This document shows, one piece after another, positions 18,750-26,851 of a DNA stretch of 64,000 nt (position 1 is its first letter; every line of letters begins with the position of its first letter). The position numbers and the translations under genes were made by a program. The notes below the pieces were generated by a model that worked only from the letters and a program-made list of their open reading frames with translations, did not search any database and was not told where the DNA came from. Source of the stretch: Sphingomonas sp. HF-S4 (GTDB lineage: Bacteria > Pseudomonadota > Alphaproteobacteria > Sphingomonadales > Sphingomonadaceae); the NCBI RefSeq assembly GCF_032911445.1, contig NZ_JAWJEJ010000002.1:186001-250000 (forward strand), in the 5' to 3' direction.

Positions 18750-19880
18750 ATGCGCCTCGTCCGCCTGATGCTCCCCGCCGCCGCGCTGCTCGCCGCGTGC
18801 AATCCCCAGACCGACGCCGTCGCACAGGAGCAGGCCGCCGCGCCCGCCGGCGCGTTGCCGTTCAAGGTTACCCCAGTCGCCGATTTCGACGCGCCCTGGG
18901 CGATCGCATTCCTGCCGGACGGATCGATGCTGGTCACCGAGAAGGCAGGAGCGCTGGTTCACCTCTCGGCCGACGGCAAGCAGAAGCAGAATTTGGCAAG
19001 CTTCCCGGTCGATTCGGCCGGACAAGGTGGGCTGATGGACGTCGTGCTCGCGCCCGATTTCGCCACGAGCAAGCATGTCTATCTGAGCTATTCGGCGGCC
19101 GGCGATGGCGGCAAGGGCGTCGTGCTGGTGCGCGGCGTGCTCGGCACCCGGGCGCTGACCGGCATCACCGAGCTCTTCCGCGCGACGCCGTTCGTCTCGG
19201 GCAACGGTCATTATTCGGGCCGCATCGCCTTCTCGCCAGACGGCAAGTATCTGTTCTTCACCAATGGCGAGCGCCAGAAGTTCGATCCTGCGCAGGATCC
19301 CAAGGCGACCCTGGGCAAGGTGCTGCGCCTGACCCCCGACGGCAAGCCCGCGGGCGATCCCGGGCTGACCGCGAAGGGCTTCCATCCCGCGGTCTGGTCC
19401 TATGGCCACCGTAACCTGCTCGGCATCGCATTCGACGCGAAGGGCAATCTCTGGGAGCAGGAAATGGGTCCCAAGGGCGGCGACGAAGTCAATCTCGTCC
19501 TGCCCGGGCGCAACTATGGCTATCCCAAGGTCTCGAACGGCAGCCATTATGACGGCCGCGACATTCCCGATCATGCGCCGGGCGACGGCTTCGAGGCGCC
19601 CAAGGTCTGGTGGAACCCGGTGATCAGCCCGGGCGGGCTGCTCGCGTATTCGGGGGCGATGTTCCCGCAATGGCAGGGCGATCTGTTCATCGGCGGGCTC
19701 TCGAGCCAGTCGCTGGTCCGCGTCGACGTCAACGGCACCAGTGCCACGAAGGGCGACCAATGGCCGATGGGCGCGCGCATCCGCGACGTCGAGCAGGGCC
19801 CGGACGGCGCATTGTGGCTGCTCGAGGATGGCGACGCCCCCTCGCAGGGCCGGCTGCTCAAGCTGACTCGGAACGAATGA
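18750..19880 (+). CDS. PQQ-dependent sugar dehydrogenase-like lipoprotein (first copy)
   Basis: A 376-aa protein with a lipobox (LLAAC, Cys17), probably outer-membrane or periplasmic. The rest is a glucose/sorbosone dehydrogenase six-bladed propeller: APWAIAFLPDGSMLVTEK, GQGGLMDVVLAPDF, YGHRNLLGIAFD, LWEQEMGPKGGDEVNLV and VEQGPDGALWLLEDG. It matches soluble aldose sugar dehydrogenases (YliI/Asd type) that use PQQ. No PQQ biosynthesis genes lie nearby. The start at MRLVRLM has AAGGTGA upstream. It is followed 41 bp later by a paralogue. Confidence 0.92.
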   Translation: MRLVRLMLPAAALLAACNPQTDAVAQEQAAAPAGALPFKVTPVADFDAPWAIAFLPDGSMLVTEKAGALVHLSADGKQKQNLASFPVDSAGQGGLMDVVLAPDFATSKHVYLSYSAAGDGGKGVVLVRGVLGTRALTGITELFRATPFVSGNGHYSGRIAFSPDGKYLFFTNGERQKFDPAQDPKATLGKVLRLTPDGKPAGDPGLTAKGFHPAVWSYGHRNLLGIAFDAKGNLWEQEMGPKGGDEVNLVLPGRNYGYPKVSNGSHYDGRDIPDHAPGDGFEAPKVWWNPVISPGGLLAYSGAMFPQWQGDLFIGGLSSQSLVRVDVNGTSATKGDQWPMGARIRDVEQGPDGALWLLEDGDAPSQGRLLKLTRNE

Positions 19881-19921
19881 AGCGCGGGCGCGCTTGATCT
19901 GCTCCAACACGGAGTAGGCGT

Positions 19922-21097
19922 ATGCGTGGAGTGGCTTGGCTGACGGGCGCGGCGCTGCTTGCGCTTGCAGGATGCGGCGGTGGCGGAGACGGTGGAGCAG
20001 TGGTGACACCCACGCCCAGTCCGAGCCCGAGCCTATCCCCTTCGCCGACGCCCACCGCGACGCCGATCGCCTCGGTGACCGCGACTCCGGTGGCGACGAT
20101 GGCGTCGCCGTGGGCGATGGTATTCCTTCCCGACGGTAGGCTGCTCGTCACCGAGAAAGGCGGGACGCTACGCATCGTCACCCAGGCCGGCGCCAAGTCG
20201 GCGGCGTTGGGCGGAGTGCCGGCGGTGGCGGCCAGCGGCCAGGGCGGCCTGCTCGACGTCGCGCTGCACCCCGATTTCGCGACCAACCGCCTCGTCTATC
20301 TGAGCTATGCCGAGCCCGGCACCGGCGGCGCGGGACTCGCGGTGGCGCGTGGGACGCTCACCGAGGATACCGGCGGCGCGCGGCTTACCGGCACTGTGGT
20401 GATCTGGCAGCAGGCGCCCAAGGTCGGCGGCTCGGGGCATTTCGGCGGGCGCATGGCGTTCGGCCCGACCGGGCATTTGTTCGTCACCGCGGGCGAGCGC
20501 CAGCAGGGCTCGCCCGCGCAGGACCTGAGCAAGACGCTCGGCAAGATCGTCCGATTGAACGCCGACGGGACGATCCCCGCCGACAATCCGTTCGTCGGCA
20601 CCGCCGGCGCGCGGACCGAGATCTGGTCGTACGGCCATCGCAATCCCTATGGGCTGTTCTTCGATCCTGCCGGGCGGCTGTGGGAGAACGAGATGGGGCC
20701 AGAGGGCGGCGACGAGTTCAACCTAGTCGCGCGTGGCGGCAATTATGGCTGGCCCAACGCCTCGAACGGCCAGGATTATGGCGGCGGCAACATCCCCAAT
20801 CACACCCCTGGCGACGGCTATGTCGCGCCGCTGGCCTGGTGGACTCCGGTGATCGCCCCGGGCGGCATGATCCTCTATTCGGGCACGCTGTTCCGCGACT
20901 GGCAGGGCGACGCGATCATCGCCGGGCTGGTCAGCCAGGGACTGGTGCGCGTGCGCTTCACCGCGACCAGCGCCGCCGAGGTCCAGCGCATCGCACTCGG
21001 CCAGCGCATCCGCGAAGTCGAGCAGGGTCCGGACGGCGCGATCTGGGCGCTCGAGGACACGGCGAACGGCCGGCTGCTCAAGCTGACGCCGGGTTGA
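19922..21097 (+). CDS. PQQ-dependent sugar dehydrogenase-like lipoprotein (second copy)
   Basis: A 391-aa paralogue of the preceding protein. The lipobox is LAGC (Cys19), followed by a Gly stretch and an approximately 40-residue Thr/Pro/Ser repeat linker before the propeller (ASPWAMVFLPDGRLLVTEKGG, GQGGLLDVALHPDFATN, YGHRNPYGLFFD, LWENEMGPEGGDEFNLV). The tether would hold the enzyme away from the membrane. The two copies probably arose by tandem duplication and are co-transcribed. Confidence 0.92.
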   Translation: MRGVAWLTGAALLALAGCGGGGDGGAVVTPTPSPSPSLSPSPTPTATPIASVTATPVATMASPWAMVFLPDGRLLVTEKGGTLRIVTQAGAKSAALGGVPAVAASGQGGLLDVALHPDFATNRLVYLSYAEPGTGGAGLAVARGTLTEDTGGARLTGTVVIWQQAPKVGGSGHFGGRMAFGPTGHLFVTAGERQQGSPAQDLSKTLGKIVRLNADGTIPADNPFVGTAGARTEIWSYGHRNPYGLFFDPAGRLWENEMGPEGGDEFNLVARGGNYGWPNASNGQDYGGGNIPNHTPGDGYVAPLAWWTPVIAPGGMILYSGTLFRDWQGDAIIAGLVSQGLVRVRFTATSAAEVQRIALGQRIREVEQGPDGAIWALEDTANGRLLKLTPG

Positions 21098-21105
21098 CCC
21101 GCACC

Positions 21106-21176
21106 CGTTCGTTTCGAACGTAGTCGAGAAACGGGGTCTGGGGACGGTGTCTCGATTTCCCTCGACGCGAACGGAA
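21106..21176. repeat. Imperfect inverted repeat (REP-like) in convergent intergenic space
   Basis: CCGTTCG...TCGA...GTCGAGAAAC on the left is mirrored by GTGTCTCGATTTCCCTCGACGCGAACGG on the right, separated by a G-rich loop. The arms are about 28 nt with several mismatches. The position between convergent genes (sugar dehydrogenase and thioesterase) and the TCGA-rich arms resemble dispersed extragenic palindromes of sphingomonads. It could serve as a bidirectional terminator. Confidence 0.5.
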
Positions 21177-21194
21177 TAGGAGCGGCCTGCGTCG

Positions 21195-21566
21195 TCAGCG
21201 CACGATCAGATAGTTCATCCGCGCCGCGGCAATCGGGCGGTCGGGTTCGTCCTGCCAGGCGATCGCTTCGACATTGGCGACGCGGCTGCCGAGCCGGGTG
21301 ACGGTGCCGCGCGCGCGCGTCACCTTGTCGCGGCCGCCGCGCATGTAATCGACGGTCAGGTTGATCGGCTTGATCCGCCCGCCGCCCTCGGCCTCCAGCG
21401 CCTGTTTGAGCGCACCGATCGCCGCGACTTCGAGCAGCCCGCCGATGGCGCCGCCATGGAGGAAGCCGGGTCGCCCGATCACGTCCGTAGCGAACGGCAT
21501 GACCAGGGTCGGCGCGGTCTCACCCGGCTCGATCTCGAGCCCGAGCAATTCGCCATAGGGGATCAT
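21195..21566 (-). CDS. PaaI-family hotdog thioesterase
   Basis: A 123-aa single hotdog domain. The helix motif GRPGFLHGGAIGGLLEVAAIGAL carries the HGG of the PaaI/4HBT superfamily. The following NLTVDYMRGGRDKVTRARGTV is the conserved strand region. It probably hydrolyses an acyl- or aryl-CoA; the substrate is unknown. The ATG overlaps the upstream thioesterase stop by four bases, suggesting a heteromeric pair. Confidence 0.85.
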   Translation of the reverse strand: MIPYGELLGLEIEPGETAPTLVMPFATDVIGRPGFLHGGAIGGLLEVAAIGALKQALEAEGGGRIKPINLTVDYMRGGRDKVTRARGTVTRLGSRVANVEAIAWQDEPDRPIAAARMNYLIVR

Positions 21567-21997
21567 CGATAGCCCTCCACGGCCATGAAGGTGCCCGCGA
21601 CATGCGCGATCGGATCGTCGGGATCGCCATCATGCGCCTGGCCGCGGACGAATGCGATCGAGCGCGTGATCCGATAGCATTCGGCGCGGCCGATCACGGT
21701 CTGGCCGGGACGCGCCGGGCGGAGATAGTCGATCCGCAGGTCGAGCGTGGCATGCGCCTTGAACGCCTCGAGCTTGCTCCACACCGCGATGCTGGCGGCC
21801 ACGTCCATCAGCGCGAGGATCGGGCCCGAGGCGATCACCCCCGAAGCCGGATCGCCGACCAGCGCCTCGGCATAGGGCAGCGCGAGCTCGGACCAGTCGG
21901 CGCCGCAATCCTGGAAGGCCATCCCGAGCCGCCCGCCATGCCCGCCGAAGCGGCCGCCGAACCATTTCCGGGGATCGAAGCGCGGGCTGTCGGTCAT
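21563..21997 (-). CDS. PaaI-family hotdog thioesterase
   Basis: A 144-aa hotdog protein (MTDSPRFDPRKWFGGRFGGHGGRLGM). The catalytic helix region is ASGVIASGPILALMDVAASIAVWSK, with the usual HGG replaced by SGP. THE strand RIDYLRPARPGQTVIGRAECYRI is typical. The very long frame extending upstream is antisense to the peptide/cupin operon and was rejected. It is divergent from the 53-aa peptide gene across 129 bp. Confidence 0.85.
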   Translation of the reverse strand: MTDSPRFDPRKWFGGRFGGHGGRLGMAFQDCGADWSELALPYAEALVGDPASGVIASGPILALMDVAASIAVWSKLEAFKAHATLDLRIDYLRPARPGQTVIGRAECYRITRSIAFVRGQAHDGDPDDPIAHVAGTFMAVEGYR

Positions 21998-22052
21998 CGG
22001 CGAGGCCCTAGCGCGGCGGCCGGTGGCGCGCAAACCGGCGCGGGGCGCAACA

Positions 22053-22067
22053 TTACAGAAATTGTAA
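22053..22067. promoter_or_regulatory. Inverted repeat TTACA-N5-TGTAA in divergent promoter
   Basis: TTACAGAAATTGTAA lies in the AT-richest part of the gap between the thioesterase pair and the peptide operon, 60 bp before the peptide ATG. It is a plausible operator; the cognate regulator may be the wHTH protein at 24153. Confidence 0.4.
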
Positions 22068-22126
22068 CGTGCGTCGGTGCCTGCCCACGCTAGCCTCGAA
22101 GCCGGGTCGAACTGGAGGAGCGGCAA

Positions 22127-22288
22127 ATGAAGCTGGTACAGATAGATCCCTCGGAAATCGTCGAACTCGATACGCAAGTGGCGATGCATGGCGCGGTCCG
22201 CGCCACCGAGGTCGCCGCAGCAGACGACCTCTTCGAGCTTCTCGTCGGCATCGCGGTGCTGATCTACGAGCTGGCCCCGGGCGGCTGA
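22127..22288 (+). CDS. 53-aa acidic peptide, putative precursor or signal peptide
   Basis: A 53-residue ORF with a perfect GGAGGAG six bases before its ATG. It begins MKLVQIDPSEIVELD, is acidic (nine Asp/Glu against two Lys/Arg), has no Cys, and ends in a hydrophobic segment ELLVGIAVLIYELAPGG. The stop lies four bases before the GTG of the next gene, so it is the first gene of a tight three-gene operon with a HEAT-like protein and a cupin-like protein. The organisation recalls ribosomally made, enzyme-modified peptides, but no transporter or peptidase is adjacent and few classic modifiable residues are present. Function unknown. Confidence 0.75.
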   Translation: MKLVQIDPSEIVELDTQVAMHGAVRATEVAAADDLFELLVGIAVLIYELAPGG

Positions 22289-22292
22289 GCCG

Positions 22293-23225
22293 GTGCAGAT
22301 CGACGGGGCGACGCGCGATGCGCTGATAGCGGCGGGATCGCGCGCCCGGGCGACGATGCAGGCCTGGCGCGAGGGGGCGGCGTTCGCGGCGGGCGTCGCA
22401 GCCTTCGCCGGTTGCGGCGATTCGCCCGGGCGCGCGGCCGACTGCGCCGAGAGGCTGCTCGAGGATGGCGACTGGGCCGCGGCGTTGCTCGCGCCGCTGC
22501 TGGTCGCGCTGGCGGCGGATCCGCTGTTCGAGCCGGCGCTCAAATTCCATCGCGATTCGATGCGCATCGGTGCCGTGGTGTTCGACTGCCCGGCGGCGTC
22601 GATCGCGGCGAGCGTGACGCGCCCGGCGCCGCCCCCGGCGACCATCGTCTTTACCGGAAGGATCGCCGTGACGCGCACGATCCGCACCGGCGGCGCAAGC
22701 TTGCGGCGCTGGCTGGCCGAGCCGATGGGCCCCGATTTCGTGGCGGCGGACGCGGGGCGCTGCAGGCCGGCGGGCGCTGTGCCACTATGCGACGGCGTAG
22801 TGCATCGCACCGATGGACGAACCGAGGCGCAACTGGTCTGCGACGCCGCAAGCGACGTGGTGACGCTGACCGCGACGATCCGCACCGGTGCGGCGTCGCT
22901 AATGCGCGAGTACGACATCGCGACCGGCGCGCTGCTGCGCGTCGCCGACGCCGACGACCGGCCGTCGCGCACTGCGATGCTGCTGCGCTTCCTGCGGGTC
23001 GCCGGACGCGCCGATGCAGGCGCATGCTTTGCAGAAGCGACCCGCGCGGAGGGTTTCCATCTGCGTTGGGCGGCGATGCGCGAATGGCTCGCGCTCGACG
23101 CGGCAGGCGCGCTGCCGCGGCTGACCGAAATGGCGTTGCGCGATTCGAACCGCGAAGTCCGCGCCGCCGCCGCCTGCATGCTTTCAGTGGTGACGAATCG
23201 GCTGGAGCAGCGATGCCCCGGCTGA
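22293..23225 (+). CDS. Uncharacterised protein with HEAT-like C-terminus
   Basis: A 310-aa protein with a GTG start four bases after the peptide stop. The N-terminal third is helical and Ala-rich; the middle (about 100-230) looks beta-rich (IVFTGRIAVTRTIRTG, VVTLTATIRTGAASLMREYD); the C-terminal 60 residues (HLRWAAMREWLALDAAGALPRL, REVRAAAACMLSVV) have HEAT-repeat character. The same layout, helices, beta-rich core then HEAT-like tail, is seen in the next gene, suggesting divergent paralogues, but an HxH pair is missing here. No known family was recognised. Its 3' end overlaps the next gene by 13 bp. Confidence 0.75.
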   Translation: MQIDGATRDALIAAGSRARATMQAWREGAAFAAGVAAFAGCGDSPGRAADCAERLLEDGDWAAALLAPLLVALAADPLFEPALKFHRDSMRIGAVVFDCPAASIAASVTRPAPPPATIVFTGRIAVTRTIRTGGASLRRWLAEPMGPDFVAADAGRCRPAGAVPLCDGVVHRTDGRTEAQLVCDAASDVVTLTATIRTGAASLMREYDIATGALLRVADADDRPSRTAMLLRFLRVAGRADAGACFAEATRAEGFHLRWAAMREWLALDAAGALPRLTEMALRDSNREVRAAAACMLSVVTNRLEQRCPG

Positions 23226-24103
23226 TCGCGCCGGGCGAGGGCGGGGCGATCGGGCTCGACGACCTGGTCGAGGCGCTCGACACGACCGCCTTCGATGCCC
23301 GCGACGAGGACAGCTTCGCCGCGCTGGGCCCGATGCTCGCGCGGCTGGGGCGCAACCCGGATTTCCTCGCCGAGCTTGCGATCGACGAATTGAAGGGGCG
23401 CTGCGAAACCCAGCATCGCGGCAACGGCTATGGCGCGCAGGTCCTCCTGCTACGCCCACCCAACGGCCGCTATGTACTTCGCGCCAATTTCTGGCCGGCT
23501 GCGGACGATCCGGTGGTGCGCGCGAGCGGCGCGCAAGCCTTCTATTACGGCCTGCCGCACGACCATAATTTCCCGTTCCTCACCTATGGCTATCTGGGGC
23601 CGGGCTATTGGAGCGACTATTTCGACTATGACGTCGACGCGCTGGCCGGGGTACCGGGCGAGGATGCCGTGCTGCGCTTCGTCGAACGTTCGCGGCTCGA
23701 GCCTGGGCGGCTGATGCTCTATCGGATGCGGCGCGACATCCACGTCCAGCTCCCGCCGGACGCCTTTTCGGTCTCGCTCAACATCCTCGGCGCCGATCCG
23801 GCCCAGCCTTGGCTCGACCAGTATCGCTTCGACATCCGCCGCGGCGTGATCGCCGAGGGCCTGACCTGTACCGGTGCCGAGGCCTTGCTCGCGCTTGCCG
23901 TGCATATCGCCAACGGCGCGGATCTAGCGACGCACTTTGCGCTGGCGCATCCGTGCGAGCGGATGCGCGTGACCGCGATCGATGCGCTCGCTTCGGCGCG
24001 GGTGCCTGGACGGATGGCGACCCTCGAACGCGCAGCGGACGCCACGAGTCGCTATGTCGCGGAACATGCACGGTTGCGGCTAACGGCGCGGACCACTCCA
24101 TAA
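23213..24103 (+). CDS. Cupin-like putative metalloenzyme with HEAT-like tail
   Basis: A 296-aa protein. Residues 70-200 appear to form a beta-barrel with an HxH pair at His116/His118 (FYYGLPHDHNFPFLTYGYLG), an aromatic-rich strand (YWSDYFDYD, 132-140), and a third His at 177 (RRDIHVQLPP). An HxH...H triad is what cysteine-dioxygenase-like cupins use to bind Fe(II). The C-terminus (AHPCERMRVTAIDALASARVPG) is HEAT-like. The ATG lies inside the previous gene, so the two are translationally coupled. The enzyme could modify the co-encoded peptide; this is inference, and a sensor role is possible. The frame is open far upstream, but the operon layout favours this start. Confidence 0.75.
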   Translation: MPRLIAPGEGGAIGLDDLVEALDTTAFDARDEDSFAALGPMLARLGRNPDFLAELAIDELKGRCETQHRGNGYGAQVLLLRPPNGRYVLRANFWPAADDPVVRASGAQAFYYGLPHDHNFPFLTYGYLGPGYWSDYFDYDVDALAGVPGEDAVLRFVERSRLEPGRLMLYRMRRDIHVQLPPDAFSVSLNILGADPAQPWLDQYRFDIRRGVIAEGLTCTGAEALLALAVHIANGADLATHFALAHPCERMRVTAIDALASARVPGRMATLERAADATSRYVAEHARLRLTARTTP

Positions 24104-24152
24104 TGGACAGGTTTTAATCCGAAGTGGATCGGTGCCGCGCTAGGCTGGGCCA

Positions 24153-24800
24153 GTGGCCGGAATTGTCGCTTGCGCGCTCCATATCCCGAGACTGCGCGAG
24201 GCGGCTGGCGCGCGAGGGCTCAAGCTCGTCCCCGTCGCTATTGCCGCGCTGGCGCAAAGCGGGGCGCAGGCCGCGATCGTCGGGCTCGAAGGCCGTGATC
24301 CTGCCGCGTGCGTGGCGATGGTCCGCGCGCAAGGGTGGTATGGCACGCTGATGCTCGCGCTCCCGCAGGGCGATGGTGCCAGCGTTGCGGGCGCGCTCGA
24401 CGCCGGCGCCGACGATGCGGTGGCGCTGCCTGCCTGCCCCGGCGAGATCGCCGCCCGCCTGGCTGCACGGCTTCGTGGCCAGGGGTCGGCGATACTGCTG
24501 GGACCGTTGCGTATCTACCCCGTAGCGCGGCACGTCGAGCGCGACGGTCGCGCGATGGCGCTGCTGCCGCGCGAATATGCGCTGCTGCACTACCTCGCTA
24601 GCGCTCAAGGCCGCTGCGTCGGGCGGGCCGAACTGCTCGCCGCGATATGGGGGCTGCGCTTCGATCCGGGCACCAATGTCGTCGAGGTCCATGTCTCGCG
24701 GCTGCGCGCCAAGCTCGACCGCGGTTTCGCAGCGCCGATGCTGGTGACAGAGCGCGGACGCGGATACCGATTGATCGACCCCGGCCAGGCGCTCGGCTAG
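24153..24800 (+). CDS. OmpR-type winged-helix regulator with degenerate receiver
   Basis: A 215-aa protein with a GTG start. The C-terminal half (about 115-211) is a clear OmpR/PhoB winged helix: LLPREYALLHYLASAQGRCVGRAELLAAIWG, then VEVHVSRLRAKLDRGF and LVTERGRGYRLI. The N-terminal half has receiver-like length and pattern, but the strand that should end in the phospho-acceptor Asp reads AAIVGLEG, and the conserved Lys is absent. It should therefore act without phosphorylation, perhaps by ligand or protein binding. It lies 49 bp after the cupin-like gene on the same strand and is its best candidate regulator. Confidence 0.85.
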   Translation: MAGIVACALHIPRLREAAGARGLKLVPVAIAALAQSGAQAAIVGLEGRDPAACVAMVRAQGWYGTLMLALPQGDGASVAGALDAGADDAVALPACPGEIAARLAARLRGQGSAILLGPLRIYPVARHVERDGRAMALLPREYALLHYLASAQGRCVGRAELLAAIWGLRFDPGTNVVEVHVSRLRAKLDRGFAAPMLVTERGRGYRLIDPGQALG

Positions 24801-24825
24801 CATGCGCGGGTCAGGAGGGAATTCC

Positions 24826-25605
24826 ATGTCCGAGCAGCGCGTCACGATCGATTTCGACCAGCATGTTGCCGATGTCCGGCTGGCCAGGCCCGACAAGCTC
24901 AACGCGCTCGACCCCGCGATGTTCGCTGCGCTGATAGACGCGATCGCGCAGCTCGAGACGACGCTTGGGCTGCGCGCAGTGGTGTTGTCGGGGGAGGGGC
25001 GCGGATTCTGCGCGGGGCTCGACATGGCGAGCATGGCCAGCGCCGGCTCGGGAATCGACCTCGCGGTGCGGACGCATGGCCTCGCCAACGATTTCCAGCA
25101 AGTCGCCTGGGGTTGGCGCACGCTCCGCGTGCCGGTGATCGCAGCGATCCACGGCGTCGCGTTCGGCGGTGGGCTGCAGATCGCCAGCGGCGCCGATGTG
25201 CGGATCGCGGCCCCCGAAACGCGACTGTCGGCGATGGAGATGAAATGGGGTATCGTCCCCGACATGGCGGGCTTCGCGCTATGGCGCGGCACTGTCCGTG
25301 ACGATGTGTTGCGCGAGGTCGCCTATACCGCGCGCGAGTTCGGCGCCGCCGAGGCGCAGTCCCTGGGCTTCGTCACACGCATTGCCGCCGATCCGCATGC
25401 CGAGGCGCTGGCCCTCGCCCGGGCGATTGCGGGGCGCAATCCGAATGCAGTGCGCGCGGCCAAGCGGCTCGCCAATTTCGAAGGTGATGCTGCCGCAATT
25501 CTCGTCGCCGAGAGCGAGGAGCAGGCGGCGCTGCTGCGCTCGCCCAACCAGATCGAGGCGGTGATGGCCAATATGCAGAAGCGCGCGCCCAGCTTTACCG
25601 ACTGA
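24826..25605 (+). CDS. Enoyl-CoA hydratase/isomerase family protein
   Basis: A 259-aa crotonase-fold protein with AGGAGGG before MSEQRVTIDFDQ. The oxyanion-hole segments are VLSGEGRGFCAGLDMASM and AIHGVAFGGGLQIASGADVRIAAPETRLSAMEMKWGIVPDM. The usual catalytic Glu of hydratases is not obvious in the second segment, so isomerase or another crotonase chemistry is possible. It is followed by a thiolase gene, consistent with a short beta-oxidation cassette. Confidence 0.88.
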   Translation: MSEQRVTIDFDQHVADVRLARPDKLNALDPAMFAALIDAIAQLETTLGLRAVVLSGEGRGFCAGLDMASMASAGSGIDLAVRTHGLANDFQQVAWGWRTLRVPVIAAIHGVAFGGGLQIASGADVRIAAPETRLSAMEMKWGIVPDMAGFALWRGTVRDDVLREVAYTAREFGAAEAQSLGFVTRIAADPHAEALALARAIAGRNPNAVRAAKRLANFEGDAAAILVAESEEQAALLRSPNQIEAVMANMQKRAPSFTD

Positions 25606-25657
25606 GTTGGCGCCGCTAGACCTGAGCATACCCGAAACTCGAAAAGCGAGTCCCAGG

Positions 25658-26851
25658 ATGCGAGAGGCTGCCATTGTTTCGACTGCACGAACCGGCGTGG
25701 GCAAGGCCGGGCGCGGCTATTTCAACGATACCGAAGCGCCGGTTCTCGCCGCACACGTGATCAACGCGGCCGTCGAGCGTGCAGGGGTTGACCCTGCGCG
25801 GATCGACGACGTCTTCTACGGCATGGGCAATCAATGGGGCACGCAGGGCGGCAACATGGCGCGGCTCGCACTGTTCGCCGCGGGGGTTCCGCACAGCGTC
25901 CCGGCGTTCAGTCTCGACCGGAAATGCGGCTCGGGGCTGACCGCGATTGCGCTCGCAGCCCGGTCGATCATGACCGACGAGATCGACGTCGCGCTCGCGG
26001 GGGGCATGGAGTCGATCAGCCTGACGATGCAGAATGCGCCGCGCGTGGTGAACCGGTCGGTGGTCGAGCGCGTGCCCGCGGCGTACATCCCGATGATCGA
26101 GACCGCCGAGATCGTCGCCGAGCGTTACGGGATCAGCCGCGCGGCGCAGGACGCATTCGCCGCGACCAGCCAGCAGCGTGCCGCGGCGGGGCTCGAGAAC
26201 GGCGCGTTCGCGGAGGAAATCGCGCCGATCACGGTTCAGAAGGCGCTGTTCGACAAGCAGGGCAATCGCATTGGCAACGAGACCGTGACGGTGGCGCAGG
26301 ACGAGGGCATCCGCCCGGGCACCACCGTCGAAGCGCTCGCCGACCTCAAGACCGTGTGGAAGGACGGCGCGTTCGTGCAGGAGGGGCGCAACGTTACCGC
26401 CGGCAACGCCAGCCAGCTCTCCGATGGCGCCGCCGCGCAGATCCTGATGGACCGCAGCACCGCCGAGGCCGAGGGCAGGGACGTGCTCGGCATCTATCGC
26501 GGCTTCCAGGTCGCTGGATGCGAACCCGACGAGATGGGAATCGGCCCGGTCTTCGCCGTCCCCAAGCTGCTCGCACGGGCCGGACTGACGGTCGACGATA
26601 TCGGGCTGTGGGAGATCAACGAGGCGTTCGCCAGCCAGTGCCTCTATTGCCGCGACACGCTTGGCATCGATCCCGACAAGCTCAACGTCAATGGCGGCGC
26701 GATCGCGATCGGCCATCCGTTCGGGATGACCGGATCGCGGCTCGTCGGCCATGCGCTGATCGAGGGGCGCAAGCGCGGGGTGCGCTTCGTGGTCGTCTCG
26801 ATGTGCACCGCCGGCGGCATGGGCGCCGCCGGACTGTTCGAGATTCCCTAG
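25658..26851 (+). CDS. Thiolase (acetyl-CoA C-acyltransferase)
   Basis: A 397-aa thiolase. The nucleophilic Cys is in [20 protein letters not shown], the His in [26 protein letters not shown], and the second Cys in [19 protein letters not shown]. The start at [20 protein letters not shown] matches the family N-terminus; the longer frame was trimmed. The product would cleave 3-ketoacyl-CoA in fatty- or aromatic-acid degradation. Its TAG stop shares a CTAG with the stop of the convergent AHSA1 gene. Confidence 0.95.
   Translation: MREAAIVSTARTGVGKAGRGYFNDTEAPVLAAHVINAAVERAGVDPARIDDVFYGMGNQWGTQGGNMARLALFAAGVPHSVPAFSLDRKCGSGLTAIALAARSIMTDEIDVALAGGMESISLTMQNAPRVVNRSVVERVPAAYIPMIETAEIVAERYGISRAAQDAFAATSQQRAAAGLENGAFAEEIAPITVQKALFDKQGNRIGNETVTVAQDEGIRPGTTVEALADLKTVWKDGAFVQEGRNVTAGNASQLSDGAAAQILMDRSTAEAEGRDVLGIYRGFQVAGCEPDEMGIGPVFAVPKLLARAGLTVDDIGLWEINEAFASQCLYCRDTLGIDPDKLNVNGGAIAIGHPFGMTGSRLVGHALIEGRKRGVRFVVVSMCTAGGMGAAGLFEIP

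Noticed and set aside
22271..22288. C-terminal Gly-Gly of the 53-aa peptide as a ubiquitin/ThiS-like tail
   Set aside because: No E1/ThiF-type adenylating enzyme is nearby and the preceding segment is hydrophobic, not a beta-grasp fold; a coincidental ending is simpler.
21563..23416. 617-aa minus-strand ORF fused to the second thioesterase
   Set aside because: The Arg/Ser/Ala-rich N-terminal 470 residues are antisense to the peptide operon; the thioesterase starts at 21997.
22412..24103. 563-aa frame that would extend the cupin-like protein upstream
   Set aside because: Upstream part is the Arg-rich shadow of the preceding gene in another frame; the ATG at 23213 fits the coupled operon.
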